From: Sphingomicrobium arenosum
GTDB lineage: Bacteria > Pseudomonadota > Alphaproteobacteria > Sphingomonadales > Sphingomonadaceae
Direction: 5' to 3'
Assembly (NCBI RefSeq): GCF_026157085.1
Contig: NZ_JANPVN010000001.1
Span: 1,178,001-1,242,000 of the forward strand
DNA: 64,000 nt
The position numbers were made by a program, and so were the translations under genes. Shown piece by piece: positions 38,182 to 45,133 of the stretch; positions within the stretch are counted from its first letter, which is position 1; every line of letters starts with the position of its first letter. The notes beneath the pieces are model-generated. The model saw nothing but the letters and a program-made list of their open reading frames with translations, had not been told where the DNA came from and did not search any database.

Positions 38182-39039
38182 TCATTCGGGCGCGGGCCAG
38201 GACAAGCGCGCCTCGGGGTCCATGATGAAGCGCATCTGGCGCATCACGGGAAAGCCGATCAGCGGAACATCGATGTCGGCGAAGGTGACGTCGGGGTCGA
38301 CCAATAGGGCACCGCCGACACGCATCGTCCCCTTCAGTTTGGCATCATAGGCTGCAAGTCGATGATCGGCGGCAAAGCGTATCCAGCCGGCGCGTTCGGG
38401 AGGGGTGACATAGTCGAACCGCGAGACTTCGCGCAGCGGCAGGATCACCGCCGTGTCCGACCCGGTGTCGAGCGTCGACTTCAACCGCACATCGCCGATC
38501 TCCAACATGGTGGCGGGATGCGCATCGCCCTCCTCGCCTTCCCATTCCGCCGCATCGGACGGCGGCGGCGTCCCGTCATCGGGCAGGATCGTCAGCCTCG
38601 ATGCGGGGCCATCGAACAGCAACCTGGCGCCCGCGAAGCTCATGGGGCTGAGGATCGCTTCATTTTCGCGGTCATAGTCGAGCACCGTTGCGCGCTTGAA
38701 AGGGATCGCCACGCCATCCACAGTGAAATCGGGAAGGCAGGTATCGAACCCCGGCACCGGATTGCCCCCGCCATCGACCGATTTGGACGCCCCATAATCG
38801 ATCAGCCCCTCGCGCCTCGCAAGCCGCATCGACACAAGATTGCCGGACGATGCCGTGTCGAACAGGGTCGGAAAGCGCACGCCATCGCCAAGCCGCCCAC
38901 TGACGAGGATGCGCCTGTCGGAGAAGAAAAGCGGAATGTGCAGGACCTCCGCTGGCGGCTCGAATAAGGGAAGATGCGAGGCGGCACAGGGGCGGTCGGC
39001 TACCAGGGTCAGGAAGGCACCGGCGATCAACAATGACAT
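38182..39039 (-). CDS. Exported retropepsin-like aspartyl protease family protein
   Basis: 285 residues with a signal peptide (MSLLIAGAFLTLVADRPCAA). Two retropepsin-type lobes in one chain: FDTASSGNLV with Asp61, and LDTGSDTAVILPL with Asp191. Each resembles the D-T/S-G/A-S active loop, so the protein could form a pseudodimer active site with both Asp; the first loop has Ala for Gly, which could weaken activity. The ribosome site GGAGAG lies inside an inverted repeat shared with the divergent PadR gene. Confidence 0.75.
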   Translation of the reverse strand: MSLLIAGAFLTLVADRPCAASHLPLFEPPAEVLHIPLFFSDRRILVSGRLGDGVRFPTLFDTASSGNLVSMRLARREGLIDYGASKSVDGGGNPVPGFDTCLPDFTVDGVAIPFKRATVLDYDRENEAILSPMSFAGARLLFDGPASRLTILPDDGTPPPSDAAEWEGEEGDAHPATMLEIGDVRLKSTLDTGSDTAVILPLREVSRFDYVTPPERAGWIRFAADHRLAAYDAKLKGTMRVGGALLVDPDVTFADIDVPLIGFPVMRQMRFIMDPEARLSWPAPE

Positions 39040-39045
39040 ATGAGT

Positions 39046-39078
39046 CTCTCCAATAGTGTGAATCGCACTATTGGAGAG
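39046..39078. promoter_or_regulatory. Perfect 13-bp inverted repeat between retropepsin and PadR genes
   Basis: CTCTCCAATAGTG (39046-39058) and CACTATTGGAGAG (39066-39078), 7-base spacer. One arm contains the ribosome site of the retropepsin gene, so it could be an operator for the adjacent PadR protein or an RNA hairpin hiding that site. A second repeat, TGTCGAA-T-TTCGACA, lies at 39094-39108. Confidence 0.6.
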
Positions 39079-39140
39079 CCGACACCGTCTGTCTGTCGAA
39101 TTTCGACAAACCGACGAACCGCCTCTGCTATGCCGCTGCG

Positions 39141-39674
39141 ATGATTACCGACCGCCCCCTCACCGAGATCGAAGGCGCCATCCTGTCCGAGATCGAGCAT
39201 CGCGGGCAGCAGACCGCGTTCCAGGTCCGCCGCGCCTTCGAAGCCTCGCCCTCGCGCGAATGGAGCGGCAGCACCGGCACCGTCTATCCCGCCATCCGCC
39301 GCCTCGAAGCGCGCGGTCTCCTCCACGCCGAGGAAACCGGGGACAAGCGCGGCGCCCGCCACTTGTCGCTGACGGGTAAGGGACGCCGCGAACTGGCCGA
39401 TTGGGCGATGGATGCCGACCGTGCGGTCAGCGTGGGGATGGACCCGTTTCGCCTGCGCTCGGGCATCTGGCGCCACACGTTAGCGGCGGACAAGCGCGAC
39501 GCAATCTATGCACGGCTACGCACCGCGCTGGAACATGCCATCGCGCGTGAGGAAGCCGACATTACGGGCGAAGACCCGGTCGAGGCGACCCGCATCGAAC
39601 TCAATATCTTGCTGTTGCGCCAACGGCTCGAATGGCTCGCGGCGGAAGAAGCTCTGTCGCGAAAAACCGACTAG
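39141..39674 (+). CDS. PadR family transcriptional regulator
   Basis: 177 residues. N-terminal winged helix LTEIEGAILSEIEHRGQQTAFQVRRAFEASPSREWSGSTGTVYPAIRRLEARGLLHAEE, with the STGTVYPAIRRLE recognition helix of PadR proteins, then KGRRELADW and a long helical C-terminal dimer arm. It probably binds the repeats between it and the retropepsin gene and controls both; that is inference. The final 4 bp overlap the convergent small-protein gene. Confidence 0.9.
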   Translation: MITDRPLTEIEGAILSEIEHRGQQTAFQVRRAFEASPSREWSGSTGTVYPAIRRLEARGLLHAEETGDKRGARHLSLTGKGRRELADWAMDADRAVSVGMDPFRLRSGIWRHTLAADKRDAIYARLRTALEHAIAREEADITGEDPVEATRIELNILLLRQRLEWLAAEEALSRKTD

Positions 39675-39919
39675 AAAGAAGCGAAGGGGCTCGCACCGAG
39701 GCTGCAGGCCTGCGTCATCGGATCGCGGCGGCACCCCGTGCTCGACCGATCGCGATTGCTGTCCTGGCGGGTGCGGCGCGCGTCGCGCTTGCTCGACCGT
39801 TCGGGCTTGTCGTCGCTGTCGGCCTGCTGCTGCGAACAGCCGGTCATGCACTGCATGTCGCCAGCCGCTGCCGGCGAAGCAAGCATCGCTCCTGCTGCAA
39901 TGACGATCAACAAACGCAT
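39671..39919 (-). CDS. Small exported Cys-containing hypothetical protein
   Basis: 82 residues: signal peptide (MRLLIVIAAGAMLASPAAAG), then four Cys (two in MQCMTGCS, then TGCRRD and QACSLG) around a very polar Lys/Arg/Asp/Ser stretch. Likely periplasmic with two disulfides. GAGGGG ribosome site. No family recognised; tail-to-tail overlap with padR may allow antisense effects. Confidence 0.55.
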   Translation of the reverse strand: MRLLIVIAAGAMLASPAAAGDMQCMTGCSQQQADSDDKPERSSKRDARRTRQDSNRDRSSTGCRRDPMTQACSLGASPFASF

Positions 39920-40070
39920 GATCTGTCCCCTCTTGTAAACCCGCCCCTTCCCAAGACCATTTGGTCCCGGATGTAAAGAGCTTTACCGCGTCAAGCTGAA
40001 CGTCACATTGATGTGTTGCAACCACGTCCCTATGTCGATCCGCGAACCAAATGCTTCACGGAGACTTCGC

Positions 40071-41249
40071 ATGAGCCAGACCGTCATCCTTTCCTATGCC
40101 CGCACGCCGATGGGCGCGATGCAGGGTGCCCTGTCCGACGCCACCGCCACCGACCTCGGCGCCACCGCGGTCAAGGCGGCGGTCGATCGGGCCGGCGTCG
40201 ATGGCGCCAGCATCGACCGCATCTACATGGGCTGCGTGCTGCCCGCCGGCCTCGGCCAGGCCCCGGCGCGCCAGGCCGCGCTGAAAGCCGGTCTTCCCAA
40301 GAGCGTCCAGGCGACCACCGTCAACAAGGTCTGCGGCTCGGGCATGCAGACCGTCATCCAGGCCGACGAGGCGATCCGCGCGGGCAATGCCACCACCATC
40401 GTCGCGGGCGGCATGGAGAGCATGACCAACGCCCCCTATCTCCTCAAGAAGCATCGCTCGGGCGCGCGTCTCGGCCATGACACCGCCTACGACCATATGT
40501 TCCTCGACGGCCTCGAGGATGCCTATGAAGAAGGCAAGGCGATGGGCGCCTTCGCGCAGGAAACCGCCGACGATTACCAGCTCACCCGCGAGGCGATGGA
40601 CGACTATTCGATCGAGAGCCTCGCCCGCGCCCAGCGCGCCATCGCCGATGGCGACTTCGAAGGCGAGATCGTGCCGTTGACTATCGTCACCCGCAAGGGC
40701 GAGACCGTGGTCGACACCGACGAGGCCCCGGGCCGCGGCCGTCCCGACAAGATCCCGACGCTGCGCCCCGCCTTCCGCAAGGACGGCACTATCACCGCGG
40801 CGACCAGCTCGTCCATCTCGGACGGCGCCGCCGCCGTCGTCGTCACCTCGAAGGACGCCGCCGAAGCCGCGGGCCAGCAGCCCGTCGCGACCATCATTGC
40901 CACCGCCGCCCATGCGCAGGAGCCCTCGGAATTCACCATCGCCCCCATCGGCGCGATCGAGAAGTGCCTGAAAAAGGCCGGCTGGAGCGTCGACGACGTC
41001 GACCTGTGGGAAGTCAACGAGGCCTTCGCCTGCGTCGCCATGTTCGCAATGAAGGACCTCGGCATTTCGCATGACAAGATCAACGTGAACGGCGGCGGCA
41101 CCGCGCTCGGTCACCCGATCGGCGCCAGCGGCACCCGTATCCTCGTCACGCTCCTGAATGCGATGAAGAAGCGCGGCCTTAAAAAGGGCGTCGCCTCGCT
41201 CTGCATCGGCGGCGGCGAAGCCACCGCCATCGCGGTCGAGATGGCCTGA
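40071..41249 (+). CDS. Acetyl-CoA C-acetyltransferase (thiolase)
   Basis: Condenses or splits acetoacetyl-CoA; could serve ketone/leucine breakdown or PHB synthesis. 392 residues. Active-site Cys88 in NKVCGSGM, His in NVNGGGTALGHPIGASG, and the second Cys in SLCIGGGEAT. The ATG at 40071 has GGAG upstream; a start 63 bases earlier adds residues foreign to the family. A candidate promoter TTGATG-17-TATGTC sits at 40008-40036. No phaB or phaC is adjacent. Confidence 0.95.
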   Translation: MSQTVILSYARTPMGAMQGALSDATATDLGATAVKAAVDRAGVDGASIDRIYMGCVLPAGLGQAPARQAALKAGLPKSVQATTVNKVCGSGMQTVIQADEAIRAGNATTIVAGGMESMTNAPYLLKKHRSGARLGHDTAYDHMFLDGLEDAYEEGKAMGAFAQETADDYQLTREAMDDYSIESLARAQRAIADGDFEGEIVPLTIVTRKGETVVDTDEAPGRGRPDKIPTLRPAFRKDGTITAATSSSISDGAAAVVVTSKDAAEAAGQQPVATIIATAAHAQEPSEFTIAPIGAIEKCLKKAGWSVDDVDLWEVNEAFACVAMFAMKDLGISHDKINVNGGGTALGHPIGASGTRILVTLLNAMKKRGLKKGVASLCIGGGEATAIAVEMA

Positions 41250-41270
41250 CGCCGCTTCGTCAGCGGCAAG

Positions 41271-41310
41271 AAAAAAGCCCCCGGCGGTCACCTGACCTCC
41301 GGGGGCTCTT
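41271..41310. terminator. Bidirectional terminator between thiolase and the membrane protein gene
   Basis: AGCCCCCGG/CCGGGGGCT stem with a 14-base loop; six As on the left (strong T-run for the minus strand) and CTCTTT on the right. Confidence 0.85.
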
Positions 41311-41329
41311 TATGTCGGCTGGGCGTGGT

Positions 41330-41974
41330 CTAGCCGATCCCGCGGCGAAACGCCGCGATGAAGATCATCACGATCCAGATCCACAGGCACGCCCCCACGA
41401 ACAACACCATCGGAATGTCCGCGGCGAAGCCGAGATGCGCCGCTGCCGACCATCCGCCGAAGATGAGCAGGATCGCATAGAAGCTGTTGGTTCCCGCCTC
41501 CTTGGCGATCGCCTCGTTGAGCTCGTCGCGCTTCATTCGCACGGCGATCGATCCCACCACCGCGACGATGGTCAGCGCGATGACGCCCCACAAGGCTGCC
41601 GTGCTGTCGATGATCCCATCGGGCCCGCCCAGCGCGACGAGGATGGGGATCGCCCCCATCAAGACCATGATCGGCCCGGCGCGAAGCAATTGGCCGCGCT
41701 GGTAGCGCAGGTCCGCCTCGTCCTCGACCTCGAGCACATGCTGTCCCGCCTTGGGGAAGGCCGCGCCCAGGAGCACGATCAGCGCGATCAGGATGAACAC
41801 CACCCCCGCACCGACCGAGATCATCTCTGGAGCCCCGAGTTCCTCGATCGCGCTGCCCTCGATGAGGTGCAGCGTCGCGGCCATGCCCACGGCGCCCACC
41901 ACTGCGCCCCCCGCCAATTGCGCAAGGCGTTTCGTCATGCTCTTGCCTTCGGGCGGCAAAGTCTCGGTCGTCAT
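41330..41974 (-). CDS. Multi-span membrane protein paired with an XRE repressor
   Basis: 214 residues with about six hydrophobic segments (for example LAGGAVVGAVGMAATLHL; MISVGAGVVFILIALIVLLGAAF; AGPIMVLMGAIPILVALGG; LWGVIALTIVAVVGSIAV; FYAILLIFGGWSAAAHLGF; MVLFVGACLWIWIVMIFIAAF). Begins 5 bp after the XRE stop. Such XRE/membrane pairs are common in sphingomonads; the membrane partner has no known function. Co-transcribed with the regulator and so under its control. Confidence 0.7.
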   Translation of the reverse strand: MTTETLPPEGKSMTKRLAQLAGGAVVGAVGMAATLHLIEGSAIEELGAPEMISVGAGVVFILIALIVLLGAAFPKAGQHVLEVEDEADLRYQRGQLLRAGPIMVLMGAIPILVALGGPDGIIDSTAALWGVIALTIVAVVGSIAVRMKRDELNEAIAKEAGTNSFYAILLIFGGWSAAAHLGFAADIPMVLFVGACLWIWIVMIFIAAFRRGIG

Positions 41975-41979
41975 GTCGG

Positions 41980-42186
41980 TCACGCGTCGGGCTCCCAATC
42001 GTCGATGAACAGGTCTGGCACCGCCACGCCGAACAGTTTCGCCATGCGCAGCGCCAAAGGGAGGCTCGGATCATATTTGTCGGTCTCGACCGCATTGATC
42101 GTCTGGCGCGACACGCCGAGCCGCCGGGCCAATTCGCCCTGGCTCCACCCCGCCTCTTCGCGCCAATGCCGGATCCGATTCTCCAT
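41980..42186 (-). CDS. Short XRE helix-turn-helix repressor (YozG-like)
   Basis: 68 residues consisting almost entirely of one HTH_3 domain: IRHWREEAGWSQGELARRLGVSRQTINAVETDKYDPSLPLALRMAKLFGVAVPDLF. It is expected to bind the perfect inverted repeat at 42199-42233, which covers its own promoter, and thus repress itself and the membrane gene behind it. The putative -10 lies only 7 bases before the ATG, pointing to leaderless or nearly leaderless mRNA. Confidence 0.88.
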   Translation of the reverse strand: MENRIRHWREEAGWSQGELARRLGVSRQTINAVETDKYDPSLPLALRMAKLFGVAVPDLFIDDWEPDA

Positions 42187-42192
42187 GCCCCA

Positions 42193-42233
42193 TCGATATG
42201 TAAAGAGCTCTTGTCAGTCAAGAGCTCTTTACA
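42193..42233 (-). promoter_or_regulatory. Promoter overlapped by a perfect 15-bp inverted repeat (XRE operator)
   Basis: TGTAAAGAGCTCTTG (42199-42213) and its exact reverse complement (42219-42233), 5-base spacer. On the minus strand TTGACT (42221-42216) and TATCGA (42198-42193) are 17 bases apart. The repeat spans the -35 and the whole spacer, so bound repressor would block RNA polymerase. Each half also contains the palindrome AAGAGCTCTT. Confidence 0.75.
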
Positions 42234-42282
42234 GCCCCCTCCAGCCATTGCCTTCATGGCCGCCCCACCCCACATCATTGCC

Positions 42283-43038
42283 ATGCTCGATCGACCCGCC
42301 CCCAAGACCGCCCGCCTTTATCGCATGGTGAAGCCCAAGCATGTCTGCCCTTATGGCCTGCAGGCGCTCCATCTCCTCAAGTCGCGCGGCTATCGGATCG
42401 AGGATCACCCGCTCGAGACGCCCGAGGCGACCGAAGCCTTCAAGGCCGAGCATGGCGTGAAGACCACCCCGCAAATCTTCATCGGCGACGAACGCATCGG
42501 CGGCTACACTGATTTGCGCACCCATTTCGGGTTGAAGAACCCCGACCCCTCCAAAAAGACCTATCGCCCCGTCGCGGCCCTTTTCGCGCTCGCCGCGCTC
42601 ATGGCCGCCGCGCTCACCAACTTCACCGCCGGCGCCCCGCTCCTCGAACGCTGGGCCATGCTTTTCGTCCCGATCGCCATGTGCCTGCTCGCGCTCCTGA
42701 AGCTGCAGGACGTGCGCAGCTTCGCCACCATGTTCCTCGGCTACGACCTGCTCGCCCGGCGCTGGGTACCCTACGCCACCCTCTACCCCTTCCTCGAGGC
42801 AACGGCAGGCGTGCTCATGCTCGGCCAGCTCCTGCCGTGGCTGTCGGTCCCCATCGCGCTGTTCATCGGCACCATCGGCGCGGCGTCGGTCTTCAAGGCG
42901 GTCTATATCGACAAGCGCGATCTCAAGTGCGCCTGCGTCGGTGGCAACAACAATGTGCCGCTGGGCTTCATCAGCCTCACGGAAAATCTCATGATGATCG
43001 CGATGAGCCTCTGGATGGGCAGCCGCTTTCTCTGGTAG
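42283..43038 (+). CDS. Glutaredoxin-MauE/DoxX-type membrane fusion protein
   Basis: 251 residues. Residues 10-85 form a glutaredoxin domain with VCPYG (Cys22; Gly where dithiol forms have the second Cys), TTPQIFIGDERIGG (cis-Pro loop) and YTDL. The rest has four membrane helices resembling MauE/DoxX redox-associated proteins, including FATMFLGYDLLARRWVPYATLYPFLEATAGVLML and a CxC motif (KCACVGG). Other in-frame starts exist at 42256 and 42325; the chosen one keeps the first beta strand. The likely role is passing reducing power to periplasmic disulfides, which is inference. Confidence 0.8.
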   Translation: MLDRPAPKTARLYRMVKPKHVCPYGLQALHLLKSRGYRIEDHPLETPEATEAFKAEHGVKTTPQIFIGDERIGGYTDLRTHFGLKNPDPSKKTYRPVAALFALAALMAAALTNFTAGAPLLERWAMLFVPIAMCLLALLKLQDVRSFATMFLGYDLLARRWVPYATLYPFLEATAGVLMLGQLLPWLSVPIALFIGTIGAASVFKAVYIDKRDLKCACVGGNNNVPLGFISLTENLMMIAMSLWMGSRFLW

Positions 43039-43064
43039 GATCGCGCCCGAAAGGAACTCAGCCC

Positions 43065-43445
43065 ATGCGCCTTGCCCTCCTCGCCTGCCTCGCCCTCGCC
43101 GCCTGCGCTCAGGAGGTCGACACCCCCGTCGTCGAGAGCGACGCCGCCGACGCCGAGGTGTTCAGCCCCGCCGGCATGACCTTCGAGGTCGAGGGCGAGG
43201 AAGGCGTCACGCGCACCTATTTCGGGCCCGACGGCACCTATATCGATTTCGATGGCGACATTGAATCGGGCCGTGGCAGCTATGAAGTGCGACCCGACGG
43301 CCAACTCTGCTTCACCCCCGACGACCCCGATGCGGGCACCGCCTGCTGGACCAACGAGGGCGAACCCGATGCCGACGGCTGGATGACCTCGCGCCGCGTC
43401 TCCGACGGCCTCACCATCCGCGCCCGGCCGATCATCGGCGACTAG
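43065..43445 (+). CDS. Small lipoprotein, C-x11-CW family (copy 1)
   Basis: 126 residues. Lipobox LAAC (Cys14), acidic linker, then TYFGPDGTYIDFDGDIESGRGSYEVRPDGQL, CFTPDDPDAGTACW and a short C-terminal strand. The paired Cys followed by Trp recurs in the next two genes. AAGGA ribosome site; 26 bp after the glutaredoxin fusion. Function unknown; probably a small periplasmic beta domain. Confidence 0.72.
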   Translation: MRLALLACLALAACAQEVDTPVVESDAADAEVFSPAGMTFEVEGEEGVTRTYFGPDGTYIDFDGDIESGRGSYEVRPDGQLCFTPDDPDAGTACWTNEGEPDADGWMTSRRVSDGLTIRARPIIGD

Positions 43446-43507
43446 GCAGGCTGGCACTTCTTCCCATCCCGCGCGTTGGCCGCCGACACATTGATCGGAG
43501 GGAATCC

Positions 43508-43984
43508 ATGACCATCATTCGCACCAGCCTCGTCGGCGCCGCCATGCTCGCGCTCGCTGCCTGTGGCGGCAGTGACAATGCAGCCCAGGACGACAGCAAC
43601 CCGACCGCCGCCGAGAATGACAGCATCGAGGATGCCGAAATCGCCCTCGGCGATGCCCCTTCGGCGGTCGAGGGCACGCCTTATGCCGACACCGCATGGG
43701 AGTGGACCAGCAACGGTGGCAATATCACCACCACCGTGCTGCGCGCCGACGGCAGCTTCTCGGTCGGCGATGCCGGCGGCGTCAGCGACCAGGGCGCGTG
43801 GAACTGGACCGACGGCAAGGTCTGCTTCAACAGCAGCCGCGCCGATGCCGAAGACAGCTGCTGGACCGTGCCGCCGCAGGCCCCCGGTGTCGGCGATGCC
43901 TTCGTCGTGACCAACAGCCAGGGCGAGAATATCGAACTGACGCGCGTCGACTATGAAGGCGACGTGGTCGAGGAACGCGGCTGA
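43508..43984 (+). CDS. Small lipoprotein, C-x11-CW family (copy 2)
   Basis: 158 residues. Lipobox LAAC (Cys19), a longer acidic linker (residues 20-60), then the shared domain: TTTVLRADGSFSVGDAGGVSDQGAWNWTDGKV, CFNSSRADAEDSCW, and FVVTNSQGENIELTRVD. GGAGGG ribosome site. A terminator lies 27 bp after the stop, so copies 1 and 2 form one unit and copy 3 another. Confidence 0.74.
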   Translation: MTIIRTSLVGAAMLALAACGGSDNAAQDDSNPTAAENDSIEDAEIALGDAPSAVEGTPYADTAWEWTSNGGNITTTVLRADGSFSVGDAGGVSDQGAWNWTDGKVCFNSSRADAEDSCWTVPPQAPGVGDAFVVTNSQGENIELTRVDYEGDVVEERG

Positions 43985-44011
43985 TCGCTTCGCGCGTTAT
44001 CCAGCCATTAC

Positions 44012-44046
44012 GGGGGGCGGCCGAACCATCGGTCGCCCCCCTTTTT
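44012..44046 (+). terminator. Terminator after lipoprotein copy 2
   Basis: GGGGGGCGGCCG/CGGTCGCCCCCC (one G-U), 6-base loop, TTTTT. Confidence 0.88.
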
Positions 44047-44149
44047 CATGCCACCGCGACCCCATCGCACAATCCGACCGACACTCCACTCTTGACCTAG
44101 GTTGTAAAATAGGGTCGAACGGTCGCTTCATTCCACAGGGGGAACGAGC

Positions 44150-44581
44150 ATGAAGACACTGATCCTGATGACCGCCAGCCTCGCGCTGGTCGCCTGCGCC
44201 GCCGAAAATGACGACGCGGAAATGGCCGACGCCGGCGCCGACACCGACATGGTGGTCGAGGAAACCGCCGCGGCCGACGGCCCCGGCATGGCCGGTGAAT
44301 ATAAGATCTACAATGCCGAGGGCGAACTCGAAGGCACTGCGACCAACATGGCCGACGGCACCTACACCTGGACCAATCCCGACGGCTCGATGGCCGAAGG
44401 GTCGGGCACGTGGGAAAATCGCGACGGCATGATGTGTGTCACGTGGGTTGAACCCGGCGAGACCGAGGACGACAATCCGCGCTGCTGGAGCAAGGGCGAA
44501 GCGGGCGAAGATGGCCGTGTCGTCTGGACCAGCGATGCCGAAGAGCCCGAGACGGCCTATGTCGAGATGACCGAAGCCTAA
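44150..44581 (+). CDS. Small lipoprotein, C-x15-CW family (copy 3)
   Basis: 143 residues. Lipobox LVAC (Cys16), linker of Ala/Asp/Glu, then GEYKIYNAEGELEGTATNMADGTYTWTNPDGSMAEGSGTWENRDGMM and C-x15-CW (first Cys in MMCVTW, second in NPRCWSK), longer by four residues than in copies 1 and 2. Ribosome site GGGGG before ATG. TTGACC at 44092 could be a -35, but no matching -10 was found. Confidence 0.74.
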   Translation: MKTLILMTASLALVACAAENDDAEMADAGADTDMVVEETAAADGPGMAGEYKIYNAEGELEGTATNMADGTYTWTNPDGSMAEGSGTWENRDGMMCVTWVEPGETEDDNPRCWSKGEAGEDGRVVWTSDAEEPETAYVEMTEA

Positions 44582-44603
44582 GCGACCTTCGGTTCAACAG
44601 GGG

Positions 44604-44638
44604 AAAAGGGGCGGTGCCACCGGCGCCGCCCCTTTTTT
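44604..44638. terminator. Bidirectional terminator after lipoprotein copy 3
   Basis: 15-bp stem AAAAGGGGCGGTGCC/GGCGCCGCCCCTTTT (one G-U), 3-base loop, flanked by A- and T-runs; serves both convergent genes. Confidence 0.88.
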
Positions 44639-44644
44639 CATCGC

Positions 44645-45133
44645 TTATTGCTCGAAGGCCTCGCCCGCATCGACGCCCCACAGGCGGTCCTGCGGCACCC
44701 AGCCCTCGGCCTCGCCCACGCGCATCAGGCACGCCGTGCCGTCACAGGTGTCGAGCCGCCCGACCACGCCCGCCTCGAGCCGGAAGCGCACCGGGCTCTC
44801 GATCGACAGGCCGACGCGCATTTCCACCGGCTCGCCCTGCGTCACCATGCCGGTGCGCCGCTCGCTCAGCAGCGCGACCGCCATCCAGCCCTGCGTCCCG
44901 TCGGGATCCTCGATCTTGCGCCAATTGTCATAGCGCTGGACGATTTTGACCGGCAGGTCGCGGCGCTGATAAAGCCATTGCCCCGGATAGGTCCGGCCCG
45001 GGCCCGAGCGCATCATCGCCTCGCCCGACGAGATCGACGCCCAATAGGGCACCTCGCGTTCGTCCTGCGCCGAGGCGCCGGTCGCCGCGACCAGCGCGGC
45101 AGCCATCAGGGAAAGACCGAGCTTGCGCATCAC
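44645..45133 (-). CDS. Exported SH3-domain protein
   Basis: 162 residues with a signal peptide (MMRKLGLSLMAAALVAATGASAQ). Two SH3b-like repeats: MRSGPGRTYPGQWLYQRRDLPVKIVQRYDNWRKIEDPDGTQGWM, and later MRVGLSIESPVRFRLEAGVVGRLDTCDGTACLMRVGEAEGWV with a possible disulfide. SH3b domains often bind peptidoglycan. Start overlaps the stop of the flavin oxidoreductase gene (ATGA-type), so the two are coupled. Confidence 0.82.
   Translation of the reverse strand: MMRKLGLSLMAAALVAATGASAQDEREVPYWASISSGEAMMRSGPGRTYPGQWLYQRRDLPVKIVQRYDNWRKIEDPDGTQGWMAVALLSERRTGMVTQGEPVEMRVGLSIESPVRFRLEAGVVGRLDTCDGTACLMRVGEAEGWVPQDRLWGVDAGEAFEQ

Noticed and set aside
44092..44110. TTGACC and TAAAAT as a promoter for lipoprotein copy 3
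   Set aside because: The two boxes are only 7 bases apart, too close for a sigma-70 promoter.
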